Of a DNA stretch of 64,000 nt, positions 56,184 through 64,000 are shown piece by piece (the stretch's first letter is position 1; every line of letters starts with the position of its first letter). Made by a program: the position numbers and the translations under genes. This DNA is from Syntrophotalea acetylenivorans (lineage in GTDB: Bacteria > Desulfobacterota > Desulfuromonadia > Desulfuromonadales > Syntrophotaleaceae). The notes beneath the pieces were generated by a model. That model had not been told where the DNA came from, ran no database searches, and saw only the letters and a program-made list of their open reading frames with translations. The stretch lies in assembly GCF_001887775.1 (NCBI RefSeq), contig NZ_CP015519.1, positions 744,001-808,000 of the forward strand, given 5' to 3'.

Positions 56184-56213
56184 ATAGAAAGCTCTTCAAC
56201 TCGGGATAAACCC

Positions 56214-57881
56214 ATGTCTTTAGCACCTTCCACCACGGCAGGGCCTCCCATCGCGGGGGCCCTGCGCCATCGTATTATGCGACTGAACGGTTGGCACTTT
56301 CTGGTGATAACCGTCGCCCTGCTGGTGCTGGCACCACTGGTGGTGGTAGGCGGCTCGTTTTTGCGGCCGCAACCGGAATTGTGGCAACATCTTTACCAGA
56401 CCCTGCTGGTCGAGCTGCTCTGGAACACCCTGTGGCTGGTACTGGGAGTACCTGCCGGCACCTTGCTGCTCGGAGTCAGCCTGGCCTGGCTCACCGCGAC
56501 CTGCGCCTTTCCCGGGCGCCGCTTTTTCTCCTGGGCCCTGTTGCTTCCCATGGCTATGCCGGCCTATGTCATGGCTTTCGTATTTCTCGGCTTGTTCGAT
56601 TTTTCCGGGATAGTGCCGAGCCTGTTACGTTCCTGGTTCGGGCCGGCCATCCCGATTCCGGATATCCGTTCTGCCGCCGGAGTCATAACGGTTCTCTCCC
56701 TGTCCCTTTTCCCCTATGTTTATCTGCTGGCGCGCAACGCCTTTCTGACACAGGGAATACGAGCCCTCGAAGCGGCACAGTCCCTGGGCTGCAATCGCTG
56801 GCAGGGTTTTTTCAGGGTGGCCCTGCCCATGGCCCGGCCTTGGATCGCTGGTGGTGCCCTGCTGGTACTGATGGAAACCCTGGCCGATTTCGGCGCCGTC
56901 TCGGTCTTTAACTACGACACCTTAACCACCGCAATCTACAAGATGTGGTTCGGTTTTTTCTCCTTGGAGGGAGCAGCCCAGCTATCCTCCTTGCTGATCG
57001 TGATCGCCTTCGTTCTGCTGGTGGCTGAACAATGGCAACGGCGCCGCATGCGCTATACCCCCAGTGGTCGTACAGGCCATTCGGGAGAGCGCTTGCAGCT
57101 TACAGGATGGCGCGGCAGGCTGGCCTGCAGTTACTGTGGCCTGATATTACTGGTATCCTTCGGCTTGCCGGCGATGCAATTGCTGCTCTGGGCCTCAAGC
57201 AGCTTCGGCGAGGAATTCGACCGCCGCTATTTCGCTTGGCTCGGTCACTCGCTGTTGCTCGGCCTGCTCGGCGCCCTGTTGATCGCAGCGGTGGCTTTGA
57301 TCCTGTCCTATGCCAGACGGCGTCAACCAGATCGTCTGACCAAGGTACTGGTGTGGATTTCGGGCCTCGGCTATGCCTTGCCAGGCAGCGTACTGGCAGT
57401 CGGCATCTACATCCCACTGGCCGGACTGGACAATATCCTGATCGATACATCGCGCCGCCTGTTCGGCACATCACCCGGAGCAATTTTCCGCGAATCGGTG
57501 GCCATCATGCTCCTGGCTTATCTGATTCGTTTCCTGGCCGTCGGCCACCAAGCGGTCGACAGCGCAATGCAGCGCATTCGTCCCAGTATCGACGAAGCCG
57601 CACGAATGCTCGGAACCGGAGGCCTTGCGCTGGTGCGCAAAATTCACCTGCCCATTGTCAGCAGCGGCCTGGCAACCGCGCTTACCCTGGCCTTTGTCGA
57701 CATTATGAAGGAAATGCCCATCACCTTGATGACCCGGCCCTTTGGCTGGGATACCCTGGCCGTCAAGATATTTGAACTTACCTCAGAAGGTGAATGGGAA
57801 AGGGCCGCCATTCCTGCCCTGTTCCTGGTGGCGGCGGGACTGTTGCCAATTATGCTGCTGATTCGCAAAATGGATCGTTAA
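56214..57881 (+). CDS. fbpB: ferric-iron ABC transporter, fused permease
   Basis: Inner-membrane permease of 555 residues made of two binding-protein-dependent permease domains in one chain (about 60-270 and 340-545), roughly twelve helices. The EAA loops are visible as EAAQSLGCNRWQGFFRVALP and DEAARMLGTGGLALVRKIHLP. The duplicated architecture is the rule for FbpB/SfuB. The ATG at 56214 lacks a strong ribosome site (GGGATAAACCC region), consistent with coupling to fbpA. The ATP-binding gene follows after 61 bases. Confidence 0.92.
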   Translation: MSLAPSTTAGPPIAGALRHRIMRLNGWHFLVITVALLVLAPLVVVGGSFLRPQPELWQHLYQTLLVELLWNTLWLVLGVPAGTLLLGVSLAWLTATCAFPGRRFFSWALLLPMAMPAYVMAFVFLGLFDFSGIVPSLLRSWFGPAIPIPDIRSAAGVITVLSLSLFPYVYLLARNAFLTQGIRALEAAQSLGCNRWQGFFRVALPMARPWIAGGALLVLMETLADFGAVSVFNYDTLTTAIYKMWFGFFSLEGAAQLSSLLIVIAFVLLVAEQWQRRRMRYTPSGRTGHSGERLQLTGWRGRLACSYCGLILLVSFGLPAMQLLLWASSSFGEEFDRRYFAWLGHSLLLGLLGALLIAAVALILSYARRRQPDRLTKVLVWISGLGYALPGSVLAVGIYIPLAGLDNILIDTSRRLFGTSPGAIFRESVAIMLLAYLIRFLAVGHQAVDSAMQRIRPSIDEAARMLGTGGLALVRKIHLPIVSSGLATALTLAFVDIMKEMPITLMTRPFGWDTLAVKIFELTSEGEWERAAIPALFLVAAGLLPIMLLIRKMDR

Positions 57882-57942
57882 TCTGGAACACCCAAACCTG
57901 CAAGAGACTTTGGATCAACGTTATTGCGAAGGACTTTTGACT

Positions 57943-58989
57943 ATGGAACCCATGCTCAAACTTCATAACATCAGCCAGGCCTATGGACGGCAATCGGTGG
58001 TGCACCAACTTTCCATGGAATTGGAGGCCGGCCAGATCGGCTGCCTGCTGGGAGAAAGCGGATGCGGTAAAACCAGCGTACTGCGCACCATCGCCGGTTT
58101 CGAACCCCTGCTGGAGGGCGAGATTCACATCGCCGGACAACTGGCCAGCCGTGCCGACTGGACCCTGGCGGCAGATCAGCGCCGGGTGGGTATGGTATTT
58201 CAGGATTATGCCCTGTTCCCCCATCTGAGCATCTTCGACAATATCGCCTTTGGCCTGAAGGGCACGCCGAAAAAACCTGTCGCCGAACGAGTATCCAACC
58301 TGCTCGAAACCATGGGCCTGGCGAATGTTCAGGAACGATTTCCCCACGAGCTTTCCGGAGGCCAACAACAACGAGTAGCCCTGGCAAGAGCTCTGGCGCC
58401 TCAGCCACAGTTGCTTTTGCTGGACGAACCCTTTTCCAACCTCGATGTCACCTTGCGCGAGCACCTCTCGCTGGAAGTGCGCGATATCCTAAAAGCTCAA
58501 GGCACCACCGCTTTGATGGTCACCCACAACCAGCATGAAGCCTTTGCCATGGCCGATCTGGTCGGGGTGATGAGATCTGGAGAAATTCAGCAGTGGGATA
58601 CGGCTTTCAACCTGTATCACCATCCGGCTAATCCTTATGTAGCTGATTTTGTCGGCGAGGGGGTGCTTCTTCCGGGCATCGTCGGCACCGACTGCCACGT
58701 AGAAACGGAATTGGGCATACTGTATGGTCAGTGTTGCATCGAACTGCCGACTGGCACACCGGTCAATGTCCTGATCCGTCCCGAGGATATTCTCTACGAC
58801 GCGGCATTGGAACCGAATGCCGAAGTTGTTCAGCGCAACTTCCGCGGACCGAACATTCTCTATACCCTGGGTATGGCAAATAACACCCGACTGCAGATGT
58901 TGATGCCCAGTACCTGCGACCACCATCCGGGAACCCGAATCGGTATCCGTGCGGAAGTCCAGCATCTGGTTCTATTTCCTGCGCGTTAA
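57943..58989 (+). CDS. fbpC: ferric-iron ABC transporter, ATP-binding protein
   Basis: Cytoplasmic ATPase energising the FbpAB importer. Walker A GESGCGKT at 37-44, Q-loop VFQDYALFPHL near 86-96, signature LSGGQ at 137-141, Walker B LLLLDE at 157-162 and the switch His in VTHNQHEA. A C-terminal TOBE-type domain (about 250-345) contains VLIRPEDI. The start at 57943 (MEPMLKLHNI) has AAGGA upstream; a TTG at 57910 would add 11 residues. At 348 residues it is normal. Confidence 0.92.
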   Translation: MEPMLKLHNISQAYGRQSVVHQLSMELEAGQIGCLLGESGCGKTSVLRTIAGFEPLLEGEIHIAGQLASRADWTLAADQRRVGMVFQDYALFPHLSIFDNIAFGLKGTPKKPVAERVSNLLETMGLANVQERFPHELSGGQQQRVALARALAPQPQLLLLDEPFSNLDVTLREHLSLEVRDILKAQGTTALMVTHNQHEAFAMADLVGVMRSGEIQQWDTAFNLYHHPANPYVADFVGEGVLLPGIVGTDCHVETELGILYGQCCIELPTGTPVNVLIRPEDILYDAALEPNAEVVQRNFRGPNILYTLGMANNTRLQMLMPSTCDHHPGTRIGIRAEVQHLVLFPAR

Positions 58990-59123
58990 CTTTTCGCAGC
59001 GTCTTCAATTCATACTCGAAGGCTATTCGTTGGTCATTATCCAATGTTGCGATGAAACGGTTGACGCCTTTTAAATCAGTCGATAAAATGCCTGCCATCT
59101 CTTATCCGTAGCAAAGGACGGTC

Positions 59124-60038
59124 ATGCATATACTCGATATTTTTGCCGCCAACCCCACCACCTTTTCTTTTGAGTTCTTTCCACCCAAAACGGATAAGGC
59201 AGCGAACCGCCTCTACGAGACAATCCGCCAGTTGGAACCCCTGAAGCCGCATTTCACTTCGGTGACCTACGGCGCCGGCGGCACAACTCGCGAGAGGACC
59301 CACGAGCTGGTAATGCGGATCCATGAACAAACCCAACTCGACCCCATTCCTCATCTGACCTGTGTTGGCAGTCCGGCAGAAGAAATCGAACAGATCCTTA
59401 CCTGTTATGCCAAGGCCGGAGTGAGCAATATTCTTGCCTTGGCCGGTGATCCGCCCCCCGATAAACCGAACTACGATCGCTCGCAGGACGCTTTTCCACA
59501 GGCCGCTGATCTGGTGCGCTACATTCGCCAGTTCAATGAGCGAGGGCTGCATCCCGACCCACGAGGGTTCGGGATCGGAGTAGCGGGTTTTCCGGAAGGA
59601 CATCCCGGGACCCCTAATCGCCTGTTGGAAATGGATTACCTCAAGGCCAAGGTCGACGAAGGGGCCGACTACATCTGCACCCAGCTGTTTTTCGACAATC
59701 GCGACTTTTACGACTTCCGGGAGCGCTGCCTGCTCGCCGGCATCACCGTACCCATCATCGCCGGCGTGATGCCCATCGCCTCGGTCGAGGGCATGAAGCG
59801 CATGGCCGACCTGGCCGGGGGCACCCGTTTTCCAGCTGCCCTGCTGCGCTCGGTGCAACGTTGCCAGGACGATCCCGAAGCCGTGCGTAATATCGGCATT
59901 CACTGGGCCACCGAACAGTGCCGTGACCTACTGGATAATCAGGTGCGAGGCATTCACTTCTACACCCTTAACAACTCCGATGCCACCAAGCTGATCTTCC
60001 TTCGCCTCGGCCTTAAAACCCAGCAAAAAACTGCCTGA
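59124..60038 (+). CDS. metF: 5,10-methylenetetrahydrofolate reductase
   Basis: FAD-dependent reduction of methylene- to methyl-tetrahydrofolate, feeding methionine synthesis or, in anaerobes, one-carbon metabolism. It is a TIM-barrel protein of 304 residues: FSFEFFPPKT near the start, SVTYGAGGTTRERT, HLTCVG, ILALAGDPP and FDNRDFYDF, all typical of MetF. AAAGGACGG precedes the ATG. It stands alone, 134 bases after the iron importer. No methionine synthase or acs gene is nearby, so it is not placed in a Wood-Ljungdahl cluster. Confidence 0.95.
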   Translation: MHILDIFAANPTTFSFEFFPPKTDKAANRLYETIRQLEPLKPHFTSVTYGAGGTTRERTHELVMRIHEQTQLDPIPHLTCVGSPAEEIEQILTCYAKAGVSNILALAGDPPPDKPNYDRSQDAFPQAADLVRYIRQFNERGLHPDPRGFGIGVAGFPEGHPGTPNRLLEMDYLKAKVDEGADYICTQLFFDNRDFYDFRERCLLAGITVPIIAGVMPIASVEGMKRMADLAGGTRFPAALLRSVQRCQDDPEAVRNIGIHWATEQCRDLLDNQVRGIHFYTLNNSDATKLIFLRLGLKTQQKTA

Positions 60039-60200
60039 CAAAATGTTTATCAAGCGGTGTCAACGTTTCGGCCATATTAGGGAAGCCCGCCTGGTTAGCC
60101 AAGTCTACTGGAAGCCCTTCCTACCGGTGCTTTTTCGACTATCTCACCAGCTTTAGATAATCTCTCAACCACCGCAACCAACTTGAGAAAAATATAAGAC

Positions 60201-60229
60201 GGCCCAACCTGCGGGATGCAGGTTGGGCC
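60201..60229 (-). terminator. terminator hairpin between metF and the MscS-type gene
   Basis: GGCCCAACCTGC and GCAGGTTGGGCC form a 12-bp stem with a five-base loop. On the minus strand it is followed by GTCTTATATTTTTC, so it probably ends the MscS-type transcript, about 100 bases after that stop; it may also slow metF transcripts. The rest of 60039-60329 shows nothing I recognise. Confidence 0.75.
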
Positions 60230-60329
60230 CGTTCCATATCGTTTATCCTTCCAGGCACGAATTGAAATTATGACCCTATTTTTTCGGTTTCGTTCCTTTA
60301 TCGCACTCCTACTAAGGCTTTGTAAAATA

Positions 60330-62735
60330 TCAGTCGTGGGGGAGAACTTCCTCTTGACTCCTTTTACCCACTAGAATCTTTTCGTCCACGCTACGCAGGT
60401 GCAGGTCCCGCTGCGGGAATGGAATCTGTACTCCTTCTTCGCGAAATCTCCGATCAACATATTGTCCCAGCTCACTCCTGACCTGCAGGCGCTTAGTGAC
60501 ATCCCCCATCCAGGCGCGCAACTCGAAATCAAGGGAGCTATCGCCGAATCCGACGAAAATCGGACTCGGGGGAGGATCATCAAGAACATCGGGATGTTTT
60601 TGGGCGGCCTCCTGAAGAACTTCAAGAACCAGCGGCACATCGCTGCCATAGGCGACCCCTACCGGGACGACGGCCCGAGCCACAGAACTGCTTAGGGTCC
60701 AGTTAGTTACGGTTTCGGAGATCAATTGAGAGTTGGGAACAATGACTTCCGCCCGATCCCAGGTTTCCATGATGGTTGATCGCAGACCGATCTTCTTGAT
60801 CGTCCCCCATTCGCCGGCAAGAACGACGACATCTCCTACCTTGACCGGCCGCTCGAAGAGAAGGATTAGGCCGCTTATGAAGTTATTGACGATGTTCTGC
60901 AAGCCGAAGCCGATACCTATGCCGAAGGCCCCGGCCACCACAGCAAAGGCTTTGAGGTCCATTCCCGCGAGGCTAATTGCTATCAAAAATCCGATCAGGA
61001 CCAGAACGTAGTGAAGAAGTTTTTTGATGGAGTCCCTGACCCCGCGATCAAGCTTTTTGCCTGGAAAAAACTGCGTTTCCAGTAGAGCCTGAAGAAACCA
61101 GGAAACTACAAGCGAAAGATACAAGGCGATAACGACCAACAGGCCCATTTTCACGGTCAGGGCGGTTTCTCCTAAACTGACCTCCCACCCCAATAAGGCT
61201 TCCCACCCCTGGCCCGGCGAATCGTAGAGGCCCCATACTGCAAGAAGGTAGAAAAAGACATAGATCACGACCAAGGTGCTGAAAAGCCCCTTTAGGTGAT
61301 CGGCAAGCTTATCGCCATAACGGCGAAAAAATTTAAAATGGCGAAGAAACTCAAGGCTATTAAGGTAATCGATGCTGCCCCTTCCCAGGCGAACACCCAT
61401 GGCTGTCAAAAGACCTAAAAAAACAGTTTGGATGGAGGAATCCATCAATCGCGACGACAGAGTGCTGTAACCGGCAAATTGAGAAACAAAAGAAACGGAA
61501 AGGATTACCACCCCCATCCTGAGTGCCAAGGTAAAACCACCCAACCTCCCCTCCTTGGCGCGCTGATTAATGGAAGCGAGTACCAGCAGCAAGGGGATAC
61601 CGGCCAGTGACAAAAGAGCCAGATAAAGACGATAGACCGGTTGGGGCAACGAGACAATTTGCAGTCCCAGGGAGAGGATTGCAATAAAGGCCAATAAGCA
61701 GACCATGAATATCTTGCGGGGATTTCTTAACAAACTGGCCGTCAGTATAGCTGCAGAGGAGACCGCCAGCCCCCATAAGAAAAGGCGCCACAAAGAGGGC
61801 GGATTGCTATATAGGGGACCGAAAGTAGCGACGGCCACGAAAATCCCCGTAGCCAAAGGGTGGCGCAAGATAAATTGCCACTCTTCAGCGACCTCAGCCC
61901 TTGCCCGGTGCCTATGAATAAACACCGCTAAGGCCAAAGCCAAAACAACCTGTAGGACAAAAACCCAGCCCTGCTCCTGAAAGAAACCGGGGTTGAACGA
62001 TAGTTCTGAGGCCACCCGGGTTCTCGCTGTGTCCCATAGTTCAGCGTTAAATTGCTGGTAATATAGCCCAGAAGCAAAGGAGTGGGCGGTTTTCTTAAAC
62101 GTTTGCTGACGCAGTTCACTAAGGGTTGATTCAACCCGATTGAGAATCTCAAAGTTATTTTTCTGTACATCCGTCGCATCCTTTTGCATGGATACCAGAG
62201 GCGGAGAGGCTTCGCTGACACTTTCCAGAACTTGTTTGGTGATGGATTGAGCGTCCTTAAATGCCTGCTTAGAAACCTGTTGTTGCGCCCCGCTTAATTC
62301 CACTTCCCATTTTTCCCAGAAGGATCTTTTCGCCTTCCATTCCTGACTAAGGCCGTCCAGATCCCCTAGCCGGGCCGACAAAACCTCCAACAGTTTTTGG
62401 AGTGCGTTTTTTTGTTCCGTTAATCGGTAACGTTCGTCCTGAAGACTTTCAAAGCTCCAGGTCGTCAAGTCACCCAGTTTTGCAATTTGTTGTTCCAGCT
62501 CTTCCTGGTTTTGACCGATAGTTTCGAGCTGAGCCGCAAATGATTTCGTATCCGCAATAGCCGTGATTCGGATTTGTATGGCGCTTGCTTGATCTTCCAA
62601 TTCGGCAAGTCTGGGGATAAGCTCAGCCAGGCCGGGGAAAGGGACCTTGTCTGGCGGTGGGACGACTTGTTCTTGAGCGACAAGAGGAGAAACAAGTCCC
62701 AGCAACAGTAATAAGCAGCACAATAGATATTTCAC
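60330..62735 (-). CDS. large MscS-family mechanosensitive channel with periplasmic coiled-coil domain
   Basis: Inner-membrane channel that opens under membrane tension. Signal peptide about 1-20 (LLCCLLLLLGLVSPLVA), then a Gln/Glu/Leu-rich periplasmic domain of about 220 residues with coiled-coil character, about ten membrane helices (255-600) and the MscS core: pore helix FGIGIGFGLQNIVNNFISG and the beta domain with RPVKVGDVV and VIVPNSQLIS. The layout resembles MscK/MscM-like proteins, though shorter at 801 residues. The GTG at 62735 has GGGAGG at four bases and is preferred over ATG 62753. Confidence 0.87.
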   Translation of the reverse strand: MKYLLCCLLLLLGLVSPLVAQEQVVPPPDKVPFPGLAELIPRLAELEDQASAIQIRITAIADTKSFAAQLETIGQNQEELEQQIAKLGDLTTWSFESLQDERYRLTEQKNALQKLLEVLSARLGDLDGLSQEWKAKRSFWEKWEVELSGAQQQVSKQAFKDAQSITKQVLESVSEASPPLVSMQKDATDVQKNNFEILNRVESTLSELRQQTFKKTAHSFASGLYYQQFNAELWDTARTRVASELSFNPGFFQEQGWVFVLQVVLALALAVFIHRHRARAEVAEEWQFILRHPLATGIFVAVATFGPLYSNPPSLWRLFLWGLAVSSAAILTASLLRNPRKIFMVCLLAFIAILSLGLQIVSLPQPVYRLYLALLSLAGIPLLLVLASINQRAKEGRLGGFTLALRMGVVILSVSFVSQFAGYSTLSSRLMDSSIQTVFLGLLTAMGVRLGRGSIDYLNSLEFLRHFKFFRRYGDKLADHLKGLFSTLVVIYVFFYLLAVWGLYDSPGQGWEALLGWEVSLGETALTVKMGLLVVIALYLSLVVSWFLQALLETQFFPGKKLDRGVRDSIKKLLHYVLVLIGFLIAISLAGMDLKAFAVVAGAFGIGIGFGLQNIVNNFISGLILLFERPVKVGDVVVLAGEWGTIKKIGLRSTIMETWDRAEVIVPNSQLISETVTNWTLSSSVARAVVPVGVAYGSDVPLVLEVLQEAAQKHPDVLDDPPPSPIFVGFGDSSLDFELRAWMGDVTKRLQVRSELGQYVDRRFREEGVQIPFPQRDLHLRSVDEKILVGKRSQEEVLPHD

Positions 62736-62768
62736 AACACCTCCCAGGTACATAGATAAACTTTCGCC

Positions 62769-63893
62769 TTACTCTTTCGTAACGTGGGTCGTGCCAAACG
62801 CACAACTCCCATCTTCTCTTGCTCTTGCCACTGTTTTAAGCTCAGCTCGCACTTTCGGCAAGCTTTCAGGAAAATTCTTTTGCAGAAAGGCCAGGAGTTT
62901 CTCTCGAACCTCGCAGCGAAGATCCCATGCCATGGAGGAATCGGGAGCGCTCATCAATGCACGGAATTCCACGGTTGTTGCCGTGGCATTGGTCGCTTGC
63001 AGCTTCCAAACTTTGCCGTCCCAATTTTCTGACCCAGCCAGAATCCGCTGTAACTCATTTCTGAGGGCCTCAACTGGCACGGTGTAATCGGCGTGGAGGA
63101 AAACCGACCCAAGAAGGTCGGCAGAAACCCGCGTCCAGTTCTGGAAAGGCTTTTCCAAGAAATAAGTGACGGGAAGGATAATCCGGCGCAAATCCCAGAT
63201 TCGGACTACCACATAGGTCAAGGTAATCTCTTCGATCCGGCCCCATTCGCCCTCTACGATCACCACGTCGTCGATACGGATCGGTTGGGTAATGGCGATC
63301 TGAAGGCCTGCCAGAAGAGTTCCGAGGCTGCGCTGAGCGGCGAAGCCGACGATGATCCCGATCACTCCCGCCGAAGCCAGAAGGCTGGTGCCCAGTTGTC
63401 GAATATTTTCAAAGATCATCATCATGCACGCTGCCGCTATAACACAGATGACAACCAGGGTTATTTTGACCAGTACATTAATCTGGGTGTGAACTGCCCG
63501 GGCCTTCAGATTGTCCCGGGCTGTGACATCGTATCGGCTAAGAACCAGGTCGCGAAAGATGAATACGGTGCTCCCAAGGAGCCAGGCAACACTGGCAATA
63601 AAACCGAGGCTGAAAATGCGTCGGCATACCATCACGGTCTCTTCTGGAAACTGCAGGGCAGGTGCGATCAACAGGATGGAAAGCAGGGGGATGACCAGAC
63701 CGGCGGGAGCGCGCAAATGCTTCAACAAGGTTACACTCAGGTTTTGCCTGCTATCTACCGCCCGACACTGAAGTAATCGGAAAACAAGAAAATGAATTAT
63801 TCGCCCAATGATGGCCGCCGCCAAAAGCCAGCAGACAGAAAACAAAATGTGATCCCAGCTTTGACTGTCTTCAAACAGCATACGCCAATTCAT
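62769..63893 (-). CDS. MscS-family mechanosensitive channel, second
   Basis: A 374-residue channel-like protein with about five membrane helices (17-40, 60-82, 93-112, 138-162, 172-195). The MscS pore and beta-domain region has GIIVGFAAQRSLGTLLAGL, PIRIDDVVIVEGEWGRIEEI and a C-terminal alpha/beta domain. Its size fits YnaI/YbdG-like medium-length members. It lies 33 bases upstream of the large MscS gene on the same strand, so both are probably co-transcribed. The usual gate-facing glycine-alanine pattern is only partly kept, so gating properties cannot be judged. The 107 bases to the window edge show no gene. Confidence 0.85.
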   Translation of the reverse strand: MNWRMLFEDSQSWDHILFSVCWLLAAAIIGRIIHFLVFRLLQCRAVDSRQNLSVTLLKHLRAPAGLVIPLLSILLIAPALQFPEETVMVCRRIFSLGFIASVAWLLGSTVFIFRDLVLSRYDVTARDNLKARAVHTQINVLVKITLVVICVIAAACMMMIFENIRQLGTSLLASAGVIGIIVGFAAQRSLGTLLAGLQIAITQPIRIDDVVIVEGEWGRIEEITLTYVVVRIWDLRRIILPVTYFLEKPFQNWTRVSADLLGSVFLHADYTVPVEALRNELQRILAGSENWDGKVWKLQATNATATTVEFRALMSAPDSSMAWDLRCEVREKLLAFLQKNFPESLPKVRAELKTVARAREDGSCAFGTTHVTKE

Positions 63894-64000
63894 TTACCCA
63901 CCCCGATGAAGTCCAAAACAGTAGCCACCCTAAAAAAATGACTCGAAATGAACAATGGTAAGGCCTCCTTGTTTTTGTCTAAATATGGCTTTTCGCTGAA

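Noticed and set aside
59076-59903. Minus-strand frame of 275 codons opposite metF
   Set aside because: It overlaps all of metF, which has all family motifs; no ribosome site or homology seen.

Overview
The window looks like chromosome of an anaerobic deltaproteobacterium of the Desulfuromonadales type (Geobacter/Pelobacter/Desulfuromonas relatives). This is inferred from gene content: glnB-glnA, a complete Tad/Flp locus, a HydE maturase, MetY/CysK coupled to a ThiS-like carrier, a TIGR03623-type AddB, DUF4242 and DUF2148 proteins, and COG2403 beside an aldehyde dehydrogenase. I see no tRNA, rRNA, CRISPR array, transposase or phage gene, so it reads as core chromosome with one AT-rich accessory block.

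Layout. 1-974: 3' part of thrC, ending at a bidirectional terminator. 1074-2899: glnB-glnA nitrogen operon (minus strand) with a sigma-54-type promoter element upstream. 3294-7352: minus-strand group of aldehyde dehydrogenase, COG2403 GTPase, DUF2148 and NUDIX genes. 7493-7960: GtrA-like flippase subunit. 8326-19400: Tad pilus locus in the order flp, tadV, cpaB, cpaC, lipoprotein, tadE, tadG, cpaE, cpaF, tadB, tadC, tadD-like. 19439-27856: glycosylation block (two GT-C-like membrane proteins, two GT2, one GT4, a methyltransferase, an AglD/LPG-synthase-type membrane protein and an SH3 protein), much of it AT-rich. 27959-29541: small minus-strand genes, including two tandem zinc-ribbon paralogues and a DUF4242 protein.

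29809-36247: AddA/AddB-type recombination nuclease-helicase plus a VanZ-like gene. 36493-47056: copper/silver resistance (Spy/CpxP-like protein, P1B ATPase, Met/His-rich secreted protein, CusA, CusB, TolC-like, small Cys-rich secreted protein). 47230-50762: cysK, metY, a ThiF/MoeB-like adenylyltransferase and a ThiS/MoaD-like carrier, which suggests protein-thiocarboxylate-dependent sulfur assimilation. 51128-52868: hydE and an Rrf2 regulator. 53255-54967: alpha-glucan phosphorylase. 55176-58989: ferric-iron ABC importer. 59124-60038: metF. 60330-63893: two MscS-type channels.

Most notable: (i) a ~155-bp inverted-repeat intergenic element present twice, each copy abutting the 3' end of a gene and supplying its TGA stop codon; (ii) the carrier/E1/MetY/CysK module sharing a regulatory region with hydE, which holds a 13-bp direct repeat and an FNR-like dyad; (iii) tandem paralogous small zinc-ribbon genes of unknown function; (iv) a Tad locus bracketed by GtrA, GtrB-like and GT-C-like genes, raising the possibility of a surface- or pilus-glycosylating system.
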